Positions 24,796 through 38,501 of a stretch of 64,000 nucleotides of DNA are shown in pieces. Made by a program: the position numbers and the translations under genes. The DNA lies in NCBI RefSeq assembly GCF_901709675.1, contig NC_051092.1:3600491-3664490 (forward strand). The letters are read 5' to 3'. How positions within the stretch are numbered: position 1 is the stretch's first letter; each line of letters opens with the position of its first letter. This DNA comes from Syngnathus acus (Eukaryota; Chordata; Actinopteri; Syngnathiformes; Syngnathidae). The notes beneath the pieces were generated by a model that worked only from the letters and a program-made list of their open reading frames with translations, was not told where the DNA came from and made no database searches.

Positions 24796-27700
24796 GTAAA
24801 TTGAAACACATGCTAACATAAGCTAGCATGATACCAGCCTTCTGAAAACAGAATAAAGTAAAATATAGTTCTAAAAGTTTGAAACCGATCCTATAAAACA
24901 GGTCACACCTAAAATCTCGACCTCTTTCTTCTTTTGTGAATCAACTTTTGACATTTTCCACATACTACCATGTTAAGAAATGTTTGCTAATTAGCAATAG
25001 CTAAGGCTAGCCATGGCCAAACTGAATCATAAATCCATTTGACCTGAAAATAGAACCCGATTCAAGCCGTTTAATTAATATATTTTGATGTTAATTGATT
25101 TGTTTAACCCGGAAAATTGCCCAATAGAAAAGAGGGATTCATAAAACATCATCGTGGCTGTTTACTGAGCCTATAATTGGTTCAGTAACTCAGGTCATTT
25201 AAAATACTAAGGGCTTCTTCAGTGTGCTGCCGCAGTGTGTGTGTGTTTGTACAATATTCTCCCTTCCTATTAATGCTATCACTCACTCAATAGCAACCCG
25301 TGCTGCGGGGATGTATGCATTTTGCAGCCCATCTAGGCGGGCGCGGCTGAATTATTGATGCAGTGTAAATCCAATCTGCCTCGTGGCAGGTGCGCCGTGC
25401 CCGTCTGTGTGTCGCTGTGTGTTTTTGTGTGTCGGTGTGCGACGAGCATTGTCAGGGAAAGACAGTGCTGCTGTAATTAAAAGGCAGCAGTGTCGACAGA
25501 TCTGCCCACACGTACGGACGGACGCACATGACCTGCAGTGTTAGGAGGAGAAAAAAAAACCTCCAGGCTTTCCTCCACAAAGTTTTTACTGTATGAGACA
25601 TAGCAGCAAAAGAACTCTGCGGTCAGAGAGTGATGGAGGAAGGTCATTAAGAGCAAAGGCTATAGCATAGGCTTAATGTAAGCTACTGCTAAGCTAATAA
25701 ATGCTACCGTTGCAGCTTCGCTTACCCTTTGGTATTGACAAAATCTGGCCAAGATGGCGGGGGGAAAAAGATGGCTCCCCTCCCGTCCTAGTTACCAAGT
25801 CATGGGCAGATGGACAGATAGCTTGTATGCTGTCTATAGAAGCTATCTTGTGTTGAGCGTGGTGGAATTTCACCACCTCTTAACTGAATGTCTTTTCTCG
25901 CCAGCAGGCTTGTGTGTTGGCAGCACCTTCTGATTGGATTACAGCACACACACACTTGAAACACATCGGTGGACACACACACACACGCACGCGGACACAT
26001 GGACACGAAGACAAATGTTCATTTACACACAAGCAACCTGCTCGTAGCTTCGGTGGCCTTTTCACTTGGTTTGCACTTGGCCTCAGGCCTTGCTCTTCTC
26101 TTTTAAGTGGGTGCCCCCCCCCCCCCCCCCTCCACATGTTTCTTTCTACACCAACATGATGTGCTGCAGGCTGACCCCCCCCCCCACTACTTGCACGCCA
26201 ATATAGTAGCTTGACTGTCTAAGTCTTCTTTTCACACATTCAGGCGAGACAGGTGGCCGTCCCGCCCTCCCGCTGTTACAAACCTGCGCCTCGAAACGTG
26301 GCTTTCTCCAAGCACGGCGCAAATGAAAGCAATTAGTTGAAAGCCACACTTTCAGTGTTGGAGGTTTCAGGAGCATCTTTCGCACGTGGAGGGGAAAAGA
26401 TGGAAATGAGTATTGGCGGGGAAGTTGGTGATGGGCTTGCCTGCCTCCACCTTCTGGCGGGCGCATATGGTCGCTCGGATTAGCGCCGGCGTGAGCAGGT
26501 ACATTTTATAAAATGAGTTCATTATGATGGAGTGTTTTAGGCTCATCGCTTTTTTTTTTTTTTTTTTTTTGCAGGATTCATGGTTGCTAATCCAATATTT
26601 AGTCTATTTTGATACCCGAGACCTCCACGGTGGCCCTCGAGTGAAACCAAACGGGATGCTGCTGTAAGCAAAGACGAGAGGGTTGCTCCTCGTGTAAAGT
26701 CGGCCCATTGTGCGCCAGTCGGGGTCTCGTCGTGAAAAAGAAATACGATACAGGCCACGCCAGAGGTCCTTAACTTAAAGGATGGTCTGCTGCCCGTGTG
26801 TGGTAAATCTCTCCCTCCCTTTTGTTTAGTTTTTTTAAACGCCTCTCTTTCTTCCTCCATCCTTCTCGTCTTCCCTCCATCATCCTCTCCGTTGTCTACG
26901 AGCGTGTTAACACTCCAACCCTGTCAGTGAGCCTGGACGGCACCATGGAAACCGCCCTCGCCGCGCCATTGTTTACCGCCGCGTCTTTGTATGTGTTTGT
27001 GTGTGAATGGGCGGGCTTGATGGCCTTGTTTGGTTTTTAAAAAAAAAAAAAAAGGCGAGGTCGAGCCGGTCCCAAAGGGCCTCTTGCTGTAATTCATGTA
27101 AACTCCATCAAGATCCCGGTTTTGTTTCGCTCATTGTCTTCGAGCCAAATCCGATGTCTTCCGTGCGGTTCGAGATTCGCCTCGTCCGGCCTTTTTTTTT
27201 TTTTTTTTTTACACCGGGCTCCATATATCAGCAAACTACTCCACGTTGTTGTCCTTTAATGAGTTCTTTTACAAGAGTAAACAGACTCAAATTGACGGGA
27301 GGGCAATTACCGTCGGAGGCGTCTTGCATGTACTGAGCGTTAGATTTGCTAAGACAGGCAAAATACAACCCTTGCGTTCTTTTTAAAGCCGCCACGACCG
27401 CCCTCTGATTTCATCGCCGTTCTTTATGAGTAGCGGCGAGCGAAGCAGCATATCTTGCGAGTACTGACACATCATCTCAGCGTTGTTTGATTAATGACTT
27501 CTGTTCCTTCTGCTACTTTGTTCAGTGTATTGTACAAACAGCGTGTCATCGACAAGGGCTATTCAATCAGAGGCACGTGGGCCACATGCGATCCGGAAGC
27601 AAACCCCGAGTGGCCCGGCCTGTGGTCCAACCTGCTTGAGTTGCGTTTAAGAAATGCAGATGGCGTCTCGCAAGATTTCGAAAATTCCTACAGTGTTTGA

Positions 27701-30700
27701 TACCGTGAATGCAACACTCACATAGCCTGGTTAGATACATTTTGTGATTTAAAAATGCGTAATTGATTAGCCCTATCACAGATCTTTTTTTTTTTTTTTT
27801 TTTAGATTTTACATGATGCCAGCCACAATTTACTTACATTTGGAGCCCATTTGTCTTCTATGATTTTATTTTTGCGTCTTTCTGACCTTTCAGTCATACT
27901 CACCTGATTTTAATCATATATATTTAGCCAATGCATATTTGCCGGCATGACGTAAAAATTCTCAGGCCAGGCCTCGGCGTGAACTTTCCCTTGTTAGAAA
28001 ACTGCTATTGAAAAATTGTGCATTTATTGAAGTAGGAACAAAGAGCTGGGCGGGCTCCTGTCGCCGTCTCAGTGTGTGTTTGACGGAGCAATGGGCCGGC
28101 GGGAATCGCCCCAGTGTCTGGCGGTCAACAGAGTCAGCGTGCAGAAATAATGCCCATTAGACGTGCTCGTCCACGCCGCTGCCGTCGTGACATATCGGTC
28201 CTTTGACTCATTCTGCACAATCATCCATACAGCTCGGCGCCATCCATCATCTCTGGGCTTATGAACGCCTTTATTTACGATACACTTCTCTAATCGATGG
28301 CCTAACGTTTTTTTCGCCGAGACCCAAAAGTGCTGACGCTTTTCATTTGAGCCAGCCTGCAGGATTGCGGCTTTTTTGTGATCTCCCCCAATGAGGACGC
28401 AGGGTTCTCAAACTAGTTTCTGAAGAACCCCCCCCCCCCTTATAATCCAAACACCAATTAAACATCACGACCATGTAAACGCAAATATTTCATTTTTGAA
28501 CATAAATATTTATGAGCGTGTTTCATCGCTGAACCAAATGAACATTTCTCAATTGCTAGCTTGTTACAGACACACTTGGAATTGTTTTTTTCATGTGAGC
28601 AAAGATTATGTTACATGTTCTTCGCTTTTGTCGTGCGGATCTTTATGTACGTCGGGTTGGGCAAGGTCTCGTTTTCAAAGGCATGGCCTCCGCCATTGTT
28701 TGCCCTCTGCAACCAAAGCTAACACACCTCAAAAGGCCTTTTTAGTGCAATTCTTTAAAGTGGGTTGCGGTAATAGCAGAGAGGAATAGCCAATAAATGA
28801 GCACCCCCCCTCCTTTGTTTTTGTTTGTTTGAGATTGGATCGCACCCGGACATCTGTTGGGCGGAGGTGAGCAGTCCCCCCCCAACACACGCACATATAG
28901 TCGCTCACTGTATGGAAAAAGGAAGTCATTGGCCTGTAGCTGGAGGCCATTTTGTTCATTTAATCGACTCCTTTTGAGCGTCTCGAACATTTGCACCGAC
29001 TGTTGATGGTGCACGTTTGACCACCTGACACTTGAACCCAGCATGCACAAGTATGATCGAAACAAAGTGGTGGGTAGTAGAAAGTATGTGTATTAAAAAA
29101 AAAAAAAAAGAAAAATCCCACCCAGTAACTTCATGTGATACCAGGAAATGTTTAACCCTCCATTGTAAAGAGACAAAAGGTTGTTTTTAATCCCACTGTG
29201 AGAGGGGAGGCAGGCTCAGGGGAGGGACGAACTCGAGGGTGAGGGACGGCCGCTGGGAGGGTAATCGGGGGGGAGGGCGACGTTTGACAGGGAATCCGCT
29301 CTCCTCCCTCTCCCGTCACTCAGTCGCCTGGGTTGAGCCGAGGACTACATCGGCCGCTGGATTATGTCGCTTGACCTCTGATGCGCCGGCCGCTCTGGGG
29401 GTTTATGATATTGACTGGGATAAAGGTGATGTATTTATTTGGATTCATCTCAGGGCAAAGGCACTTTCTAGGGTGATGATGATCATAAACTGGCAATCAC
29501 AGAGCCAGTCATGGGATCGGGTGAGCGTTGTGGGAGAGAATGTGGTGCTTTTTGCTTTCAAAGTAAGGAATTTGGAAAATTTGTTGGATGATTTTGATTT
29601 CTTTTATTTATTATTTTTTGCGATGGGGTGATAGTGATGGTTCTTCAGTTGCCACAATGTCACAACATAAGGTTTAATGCAGCCAGAAAGTAATGGAACT
29701 TAAACAATTTGCAATTTTAGGAATGTAAAATGAAATAAATTACTGTCATCACTGACAACTTGTAGATTTTTAGACTAAAAGAGTCATTCCAAAACTTTAA
29801 AATTGAAATTATTGATATTTATAACAACAATGTTAGCACAACAAAAGAAACACATTGCTGCAGTTCTTTCTTTATTTCTTTATTTATTTACTTATTTGTT
29901 TATGTTGTATTATTTTTTACTTGTTTTTTTTATTTATTTTTGTTGATTTATTTTTGTAGTATAATGACCTACTATATAAATACAAAGACACTTAATGTGC
30001 TATAGCTAACTTGGAGCCAATTACAAGGAGGAGTCTGCCATATAACCTATAACAAAACTAGTCATAGATTTCTTTCCTGCAACTCCTAAAGGTCTTCCAA
30101 TATCACTTCCAATTCCATCACTTCAAACTTCATTTTGTGCCAAATGGTGGAAAACATCCACCATCGTTACACCTGTTGCCAAAAGCTGTTCCACATCATC
30201 TGTTTGAGTCAACATTCAAATTAGTGCCCTCTGTTTGGGATCTTAAGTGAGACGTTTTGACGTTTCTATTTCGTCCGCCTGTCTGTCCGCATTGGGACAC
30301 ATCTCAATCCCTTGTTATGAAGTCACGGCGGGATGCATTTGTGTTCCGGCCGCAACGCTTGTCTCCTTCTCTGCTGGTAATTAGGCTTCGTCAGGAGAGA
30401 GCTCTTTCCTCCGTGAGCTGCATTCTGCCACTCATTAGGCACCAGGCTAAAATTAAAGCCTCAGGTCAACTCGGAGCCTGCTCACCACCGTCGTTCACAA
30501 AAAAAAAAAACACTAGCCCAGAGAAGAAAGCCCACAGACGCTCATTAGAGGAAGTCTGCAGCAAGCTTGTTGAACCTGCAGGCTGTTTCTATTTCAGCCT
30601 GGTATTGGCCCTAAATGTTGACTGGAAATTGCAATCTTGAAAATATGTAGCGACTTGAAATTTTATAATTACTTATTCAACATTTTTGTGGAAAAAATAT

Positions 30701-32270
30701 GACTATTTTTGTTTGCAACTTCCAAATTTTCTTTTTTTTTTCAATAATATTTTAAATAATGAAAATAATGATATTTTTAAGGGAAAGTATTTTTTTTTTC
30801 ATTTTTAATAGTTACATTTTTCTATCAAATCTCATAGGATTTTAATAAGATTTTCTGTCACATGAAATGATATGAATCGTATTTTGAAGCTTAGTGATTT
30901 TTTTTTTCTGTAGACTATCATTTGGCTTTGCCACTTTGGATCTGGATGAAATTTTACCGACTTTTAGCTATCCTTTGGGTGATAAACATCCGAGGCCTTG
31001 GCAGAGGTGTGTGTGCTCTCTGAGTGCTCTAGTTAAGAATGCTAAATTGCCCATAATTTGTCTCTCTTGATGTCAGGCTGGCGTAGCATGTCCATGAATC
31101 CGCTGTTTAGCCAAGTGTCAAGCAGCATTGGCTTTCCTACGACGCTTTACGTTATTTTAAGTGGCAATTTTCTTCTCGTTTTGTTGCTTCTGTGGCCGCA
31201 TATAATGAACTTTTATTGAGCGCGGTTAGAAAGTGATCGAGTGCGGAAGATTTTCCTTTCCAAAAAGTTGTAAACAGATGATCTATAGTTGGGGCTGTTT
31301 AGTCAATCCCAGGAAAGACATTAAAACACTTCATAATATATCCAAGGGGAGCCACAAAGTCGTTTTTAAGCATCGGCAGCTTCTTCTCATGGTGTGCATA
31401 ACAATATTTCTACGGATCCTTTACGGTTGTTTTTACATTGAAGGTCTTTGGCCTACATCATAAAGTCGCTCACGAGCGCCCCCTTCAGGTGCGCTCTTGG
31501 AAAAAGGTTATTCCGGTCCATCTTTAAATCACCATGGCAACCAAGCCAAAGTGTCAGGCGGTAACCGAGGTCAGCACTGACTTGCTCTTTTCGATAGCAT
31601 CGTCTCAGGAACGGGATGGAGGGAGGCCATTTAACAAAATGGTGGGGAAAGGCGGCGTCTTCAAACTCCGATTGAAGTCGATAAGCAGCAGCTGCGAGTA
31701 AATTGCACCGACGTCAATCACGTTCGTTTCCAATAAGAGTGGAATTAGAGGAAGGCTGCGAAGGAAAATAACAGCAAAATTGGATGCGATTGATACTGTT
31801 GAAATCAATATGTCAAGCCCTCTATCACTATGCCGCCCCCCTTAGGGCAGTCTTGGTACTGCAAGCGGTGACTCATGATGGTGGAGATATGTGTCTCCTT
31901 CATGTTGACCTTCATTTTTGAAAATTCAGGGAGACGCACAAGGAGATAAAAAACAACAACGTTAGGGGGTAGAAAGCAAAGATGATCTCCCAGAGAGCGA
32001 AGATGACAGGAGGTGATGATGGGAGACGAACAAAGGGGGGATGACATGGAGGTTTCAAGGGAATTAAATACATGATGCTTTCGCTCCAGCTTTTATCCGA
32101 TATGAAGTCAGTCATTGAAGGGTTTTTGCGTTAAAAACGGCAAACACGGTGAAAAATGGATGGGTAAAGTCGAGTATCAATTGTAGACGGGAACATCCGA
32201 CCTGACAAATAACAAACCAACCGAGACACGCACAACGTGCTGAACTTTTGTTTTTTTCCCCTGCCAACAG

Positions 32271-32347
32271 ATTGAAGCTGAACAGAAGAACAAGACGTCT
32301 GACATCCGAGGAGGAGAAAGAAAAAAAGGGGATTCAAGTCTTTCCTG
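32271..32347 (+). other. nrcam: nrcam internal untranslated exon
   Basis: A strong pyrimidine tract and acceptor (TTTTTTTCCCCTGCCAACAG) lie directly before 32271, and a near-perfect donor (CCTG/GTAAGTTGG) follows 32347. This defines a 77-nt exon. It is purine-rich (GAGGAGAAAG), as exonic splicing enhancers are, and contains no ATG. Spliced to the coding exon at 41971 it supplies an in-frame TGA upstream of the nrcam start. Human NRCAM has several such untranslated exons. The signals are seen; use in transcripts is inference. Confidence 0.65.
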
Positions 32348-32844
32348 GTAAGTTGGAATTGTTTTGACTCTCTGGCGGACGGCCGCATTTTCCAGAACTG
32401 AGTGTTCCTTTTTGTCACGTTTCCACTCCCACAGCATACGATTGCACAAATGTCAGTCTGTGTGCCATATCTGGCAAAGGTCTCCCCTCTGGGTCTGGAC
32501 AGCCTCCACCATGATTCTGCCAGAATGGCATTTTATGAAATATTAGCTCAGTCGGCAGAGCTAACAAGCCTGCAAACAGTGGCAAAGCCTTCTTTTTTTA
32601 TTCTTGCTCAAAATGGAAAGGTCAGATCTTACTTGACTGGCGTTTGTCCACTAGCTGTGCGCTTTTGTGTTAGTCGAGCTCATTTGGAGGTGTGGGAGTC
32701 TAACTGCCTCTTTGATTGCTTTGGTTGCCATGGTAATGCGCACTCTTATCTTTGCCCAAACTACGACAGTGGGCCGCGATGCGAGAGATTTCAAAATAGC
32801 ACTTGGAGACTAAATTGGGCATTCGTATGGTGCCGGTCATTAGC

Positions 32845-33440
32845 ATGATACCAGACAGAAAATGAAGAGTGATACCACTTATCGGTGATGCTGATATGAT
32901 GGCAGAAAGATTCAAAAAAGAAAATGAAGAGTCACATGCAACGTTGATATAACATCAGCCATGGGCAATACAAGTAGATAAGTGCAGGTCATAGGTGATA
33001 CTGATTCAATATCAGATCGATCAGGAAACTTTATGGGCAATATCAAATTGATAAGAACTAGTCACATACAAATGATTTGTCATTCGGATATTATACCAGT
33101 AGTTTTTTCATACTGATATTGAACAAGGTGATGGTCAATAATCATGATACCATGTCGATACTGATATGATACTGAGTGATACTAAGATGATGACGATTAA
33201 CTCAGGATAACAATGATTGTGAACGATAGCTAGCTGAGCTGCTTGGCTGACCCTGAGCAGGATGAACGGATGAATGGATGGATTTGAGGTCTGTGAGTTT
33301 CAGTACCGATATCAGATTCGGATCATTCATTCACATTATACAAATGATATTGCTGATTGTCTCTTCAAATATCATACCAGACAATCAGATACGTAATGTC
33401 TCATAAATTAAGATGACCGGTACTGATATCAATGGAATTC
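32845..33440. repeat. Degenerate GATAC/GATATGATAC-rich repeat field
   Basis: About 600 bp is filled with variants of TGATACTGATATGATACC, TACCGATATCAG and related pieces, in both orientations and with irregular spacing. It looks like a decayed minisatellite or an old element with internal subrepeats. A short related piece (GGTATCGGTGCTTAGTATCG) lies near 42313. Not coding. Confidence 0.55.
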
Positions 33441-35521
33441 GGTACCGATAGAGTATCGTCTCGAAACTTCAAGTGCGTCTGGGATGCTACACGAGGTCGA
33501 GCTAATGTCGCGTGAGTACAGGTGAGACGCTTGGTGCTAAATGTCGACGACTCAGCCAAGTGTGAAGACAAGGATCTCACCTTGGCCTCTGGGATGAGGC
33601 CCGGAAGCTGCACACACAGCTGAGGGCAGACTTAAACGCTTGTGACGGCAACGAGCTCATCCGTCGCCACCTTTGTACTCGCTCACGCTCCGTCTCGCTC
33701 CATTTGAACATTTCTACGCTTGTTTTAAATCCTTTTCGCCAGTCACGGCACCGCTGCTGGTTGAGTCCACGTTTTCCAAAGGACCGTTTGAAGGCAAGTC
33801 AAGCGTGACGCACATTGTTTTTGTTTGAGGTATCCTTCGGATTTTAATCAACCAACCAAGCTTTGAGTCTTTAGACCGAGAGGATACGGTGTCACGATAA
33901 TTGTAGTCCTCACAACGCCACTTAACCACGATGTCAAACCAAGACCCTCCTGAAAGTGAAACCAGTTCTTGGTCAAGTGAGGTGATCTGATATCTCCAAA
34001 AGATCTAAAAATAGTTTTAGATTTACAGTATGGGGACATGTTGGAAATGAGAGATCTGAAGGTTCCGTGTGTGAGCAGGTGGATTCTGGCAAGAGAGCCC
34101 CCCGGGGGTGGCTGCCAACATGTCTCCTCGGTGTGTGTCTCTGATACCAGCCTGGCGTTCCTCAGATGTGTTGACGTTCCTGTCGGCTCTGTTGTCTTTA
34201 AAAAAAAGGTAGTGCCTCGCGACTTGCCGGAGCGAGGTACGCGGTAAACAAATAGTCCAATATCTGAATACAAAGAGAGGTGAAAAGCATCCGAGCGACA
34301 TGAACGAGGTCGACGCGGCCCCTCGGCTCTCCTCCTCGTCCTGCTCCGTCAAGTTCCTGCTTTCATGCGTAGCTCACTCACAAAACGTACTGCCCGGAGA
34401 GTCACAAACGATACTTTTCATTATCTGAGGCTGCATTTTGATCCTTTCTTTAACCTCTATTCAACTACACAACCTTCCTCCAGGCCTTGAAATGCTCTCG
34501 TCTGTACTTTTTCCAATATCTCTCCCCAAATACCGAATCCATAGAATCCACAGCTTTCCTTTTGTCCGTACCTCGACTCTTCCAGATGAATCCAGATCTT
34601 CCAGGGCAAACATTTAGTACTTGGTACTCTGGTTTTTCTCCAATACACACTTTGAACTAGTTGCAGACGAATGAGATGGCACACAACATTCAGAATTGCA
34701 GTCAAGAAAATAAACGGGCGGAACACTTACGGATGACCATGAAAAGCATGTCGTCATTTGTCATGTGATGCAGATCTGTCCGACCGAGGTGGTTCCATCA
34801 GTCCAGGACTGATGACTGTTATCACACTCATCTGTACTTGTCATATTTGGGCACTGGAAACCGGGGGTTGGTGTCCTTCCCTTGAGGAAGGTCTCACCTT
34901 GTCCGGTTATGCTACAGCAGGAACAGGAACAAGGACTGCCTCTTTTCATGTTGATTTTGGGCTAGTTTTGACTCGTTCTGACTCTGTTAGCACCTGACAG
35001 TCCAATATACTCGCATTGATAATTTCAGAATACACGACAAGGCTCTGCTGGGGTGAACATAAGAATTCCTTGACCTGCTTTGCAATTGCAAAACCGTCTC
35101 AGATGTTTACTCTTCATCCTTGATGGATTGTTGCGGTTATTTGTTCCGTTTTGCATATGAAAACACGAGTTGTCAAATGGAGCGACTATAGTTCAGGCAA
35201 ACGCAATCAGAGCTCTTTCAGAATGGGCTGAAAGGATGTTTGCATCCGCCGCGCTCGGCGCATTCACAAGCGGACCGGGTTTTTTTATGCTGAGTGACGG
35301 CTTTGAGGGACGCCGTACGTGTTTACGTCTCGAGTGACAATTGCGCTTGTTTACCATCTGCATGACAAATAATTGGATTCTATTTAGAAACTGAAGCTGT
35401 TAAGAGGTGCTGTTTGCATTTCATTACATTCATTAGTGTTGGTTCCTCTTGATGGGAAGCAATGGAGGATGATCCAACATGAGAACAACTATCTGAGGAT
35501 TTAATTTGTAGTCCAAGCATA

Positions 35522-35939
35522 TCCAAAATCTGTTTTGGAATTTATCTAAAGTCAGCAGCTAGTTTTGTTTGAATTTTAAACACCTGGGAATTACTTTTTT
35601 TGTTGTTTTTAGTTACAATAAAAGCACTTGTGGCAATGCTAACTTAGCGTTAACGCAGTAAACAAGCCGGTATTAGTCATGGGGTGTTTTTGTTGTTTTT
35701 CCTCTGGTGTGGTGGTTTCTTGAGAATCTATCCAAAATCTGTTTTGGAATTGATCTAAAGTCAGCAGCTAGTTTTGTTTGAATTTTAAACACCTGGGAAT
35801 TACTTTTTTTGTTGTTTTTAGTTACAATAAAAGCACTTGTGGCAATGCTAACTTAGCGTTAACGCAGTAAACAAGCCGGTATTAGTCATGGGGTGTTTTT
35901 GTTGTTTTTCCTCTGGTGTGGTGGTTTCTTGAGAATCTA
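35522..35939. repeat. 209-bp perfect-period tandem duplication (two copies)
   Basis: Copy 1 spans 35522-35730 and copy 2 spans 35731-35939. They abut directly and have equal length. The only difference I noticed is near the start (AATTTATC versus AATTGATC). The near identity points to a recent duplication or an assembly artefact. Confidence 0.9.
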
Positions 35940-38190
35940 GTTTGAAGTCCAAGAAGAGGTCAGAAAGGGATGGTTGAGTTACAGATCATTTTACCGTCAG
36001 GTCATACTGACAGTTTTGAGGAGTAGGACAAAAAGCATTTTTAGTTGAAAAAAGCAAACTGTAACAGTTATATCGATTTGGATTGTGTATGAACCGAGTC
36101 CATACAAACTAGAACCAAACACATGAATCGATCATTTGGATCTTTTCCATGTGACCTAATCCATTGCATCTATGTTGTATTTTTCCAACTGTGGTTAGCG
36201 TCCTCCATTTTTACCGAAAGCAAGATTTGATTTTTCTCACACTTTTGAAAGCGCCGTTGTCTGAGATTGGACGGTGCGCTCCTATTGGAAGGCAGCCGAG
36301 GGGAAATGATTTGTATTCACCTGCCGCATCTCAATGGGGTCGGCTTGAGGATTGGCGTGGAAGGGGGGGGGGGGCAGCTGTGAGGGGGCCGGGTGGGGGG
36401 GGGGGCGTTGACAATATAGTGCTTTCTTTATGTGATAATGGATTGCGGCACATTGTTCTGTGGTGTGCCCATCAGTCAAGAACTGCTACATATTAGGAAG
36501 GGGGTGGGGGGGGCAGATGTCATTAAAGACTCTCCAGGTGACGGCTCCCTGTCACCTCTCCAACGCCTCACTCCTGCAAATGAGTCCCCCTTTTTCCCAT
36601 GTTCGTACTTTACTCTCCTTTTACATAACGGAGCATTCATTGTCCCCGGTTGGATTATTCTGTCAGCCGCACAAAAAGAGACAAAGTGGAGCCGGGGATG
36701 GCCGGTAATGAGCATCTCCTCTTCCCGTGTTACATGTAAGAGCAGCCACGGCTTTGGGAGACAATGGCGGGCTTTGGAGAGCGCTCTTTGATTGAGTTTG
36801 CTGGCTCTGGGGTTGATTGTGGAGTGGAGGCGGGCTGGGAGGGCTGCGAGGGCCCTCCTCTGTGCTGACCTTTCAGAAGCACAGGTGGAGTGGAAGGAGG
36901 TCCATTGTGTGAGCCCTCTGAGAACGGAGCGCTCAATAACACAAGATCTCACTCCACCTGCCTGGGATTTTCTCACCGTCTCGCTTGGTTTCCCACCGGC
37001 CAAATTGAAAACTGCTATTCTTCAAATTGTGTTCTTCTAATATTGTGTTCTCACCCAATATTTGTATTTTCTATATAAGCTACGATTATTTTGAGTATTT
37101 TTTTGCTGAATATATTTGTTTTAATTAGTTGTGTATTCATTATTTTTTGCAATTTTTTTGGTAATATTTGAGTATCTAATATTTCTCTTTTTAGTCTGAT
37201 GTATATTTTTGTAGTCATTTTTAATATCTTTTTATTTTTGTAATTTTTAAAAAATATATATTTTTAAATCTTGTAATATATTTTAGAATGTTATTTCCTT
37301 CTTACCAACATTTTGGAAAATGTGGTGTATTTTTTGTATATTATCGAATATTTGTTTTCCTTTCTGTGTGTTTTATCGTCTCAGTTTTGTTTGTGTGCAC
37401 GATTGTTTTGTGTTCCCTTTTCCATGCCCAGTATAACTCATTCCACCTCCCCCGGTATTCTCTCACCGGCTCCCTTACTTTCCCAGCGGCCAGATTACAC
37501 GATGCCTCTAACAGGCTGGCTGAAAGCGATTGTTCCAGCATGTTCACCATATCTGATGCTGTCTGCAGATTTTTCACCACACACAAAGCGGCGGTGTGCT
37601 GCAAATGACCCGTCGCCGTCCGCATTCTACTCGTATCAGCACTATTCAAATTGGCCGCCGAGTCCGGCGTTTGCTGGAAACACCCTGTTGTGTTTGCTAG
37701 AAGCACACCGCATCGCATTAATTGTCAACTCCGACTGGAGCCGGATGGACACGGAACACCCCCCCCCCCCCCCCCCCCCGCGGGAGCTCATTTGCAACAA
37801 AAACATCCCGGTTGTTAGCGTCTCTCGACATTTTATTGACTGGGTCCCTTCCGCCGCTAAGCTCGGAGTAAACGCAACATATTGGCCTCGTCTTGGGGAG
37901 CCTCTACTTGTTGACTAAGCCATCCGGTCGGGACTGAGTCATGTAATCACACCTCTTTTGTTGAGCGCAAATTAAGTTGGGGGGTTTAAGTACAGTTTCA
38001 AGTCAAGGTTACCAAGGAGATGACAAATAAGTTTGGGCCTCTTGTGTATTTTCTTTTTTTTCCCCCAGTCCTGAGGCCTTCTTTGACTTTATTAGCATCT
38101 TGACAAGCTGAGTCGAGGGTTAATATCTTCCTTTTGTATTTACCGGCATAATTTGGATGTGTCTAAAAGTTACGCGAGATTCGTTGCTAG

Positions 38191-38501
38191 CTAATTCACA
38201 TTTCAACAGAAACTAGATATGCTACAAATTCAGACATAGTCTGACCATAGCATGGTCTTTGCGGGACTAGCAAATGCTAATTGATTTTTTGTTGTTGTTG
38301 CTCAGATCAATGGCACAGACGTGACCCCACTGTCTGCTACAACTAATTCACATTTCAACAGGTCAATTGATTTGAAACTAGACATGCTACAAATTCAGAC
38401 GTAGTTAGCATGGTCTTTGCGGGACTAGCTAATGCTAATGCTAATTGATTTTTCTGTTGCTCAAATCAATGGCACAGACGTGACCCCACTGCCTGCTACA
38501 A
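38191..38501. repeat. About 152-bp diverged tandem duplication (two copies)
   Basis: Copy 1 begins CTAATTCACATTTCAACAG at 38191 and copy 2 begins the same at 38343. Both end in CTGCTACAA. They differ by indels (for example an extra GTCAATTGATTT in copy 2) and substitutions, so this event is older than the 209-bp duplication nearby. Confidence 0.85.

Larger units (their letters stand above)
13705..32270 (+). other. nrcam first intron, 5' part
   Basis: An 18.6 kb intron segment. It contains a C/T-rich low-complexity stretch at 14760-15010, a G run near 15893, a hAT-like fragment near 19366-19440, GGAT repeats near 19556 and a degenerate TAAGATAAACTAAGCTAA minisatellite near 24655-24785. It also has CA repeats near 24048 and 25945, and long C runs near 26116 and 26176. 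Open frames up to 192 codons occur on both strands, but none has paired splice sites or a recognisable protein family. Much of the remaining sequence is non-repetitive, as is common for regulatory introns of neuronal genes. Confidence 0.6.

Noticed and set aside
27164-27186. tRNA B-box-like GGTTCGAGATTCG
   Set aside because: No matching A box or cloverleaf arms at the right distance upstream.
36476-37003. 175-codon minus-strand open frame in nrcam intron 1
   Set aside because: Compositional frame next to G-rich tracts. Overlapping frames on the plus strand are also open, which indicates chance.
37313-37918. 201-codon plus-strand open frame in nrcam intron 1
   Set aside because: It runs through a long C tract that is read as polyproline, has no family resemblance and no splice borders.
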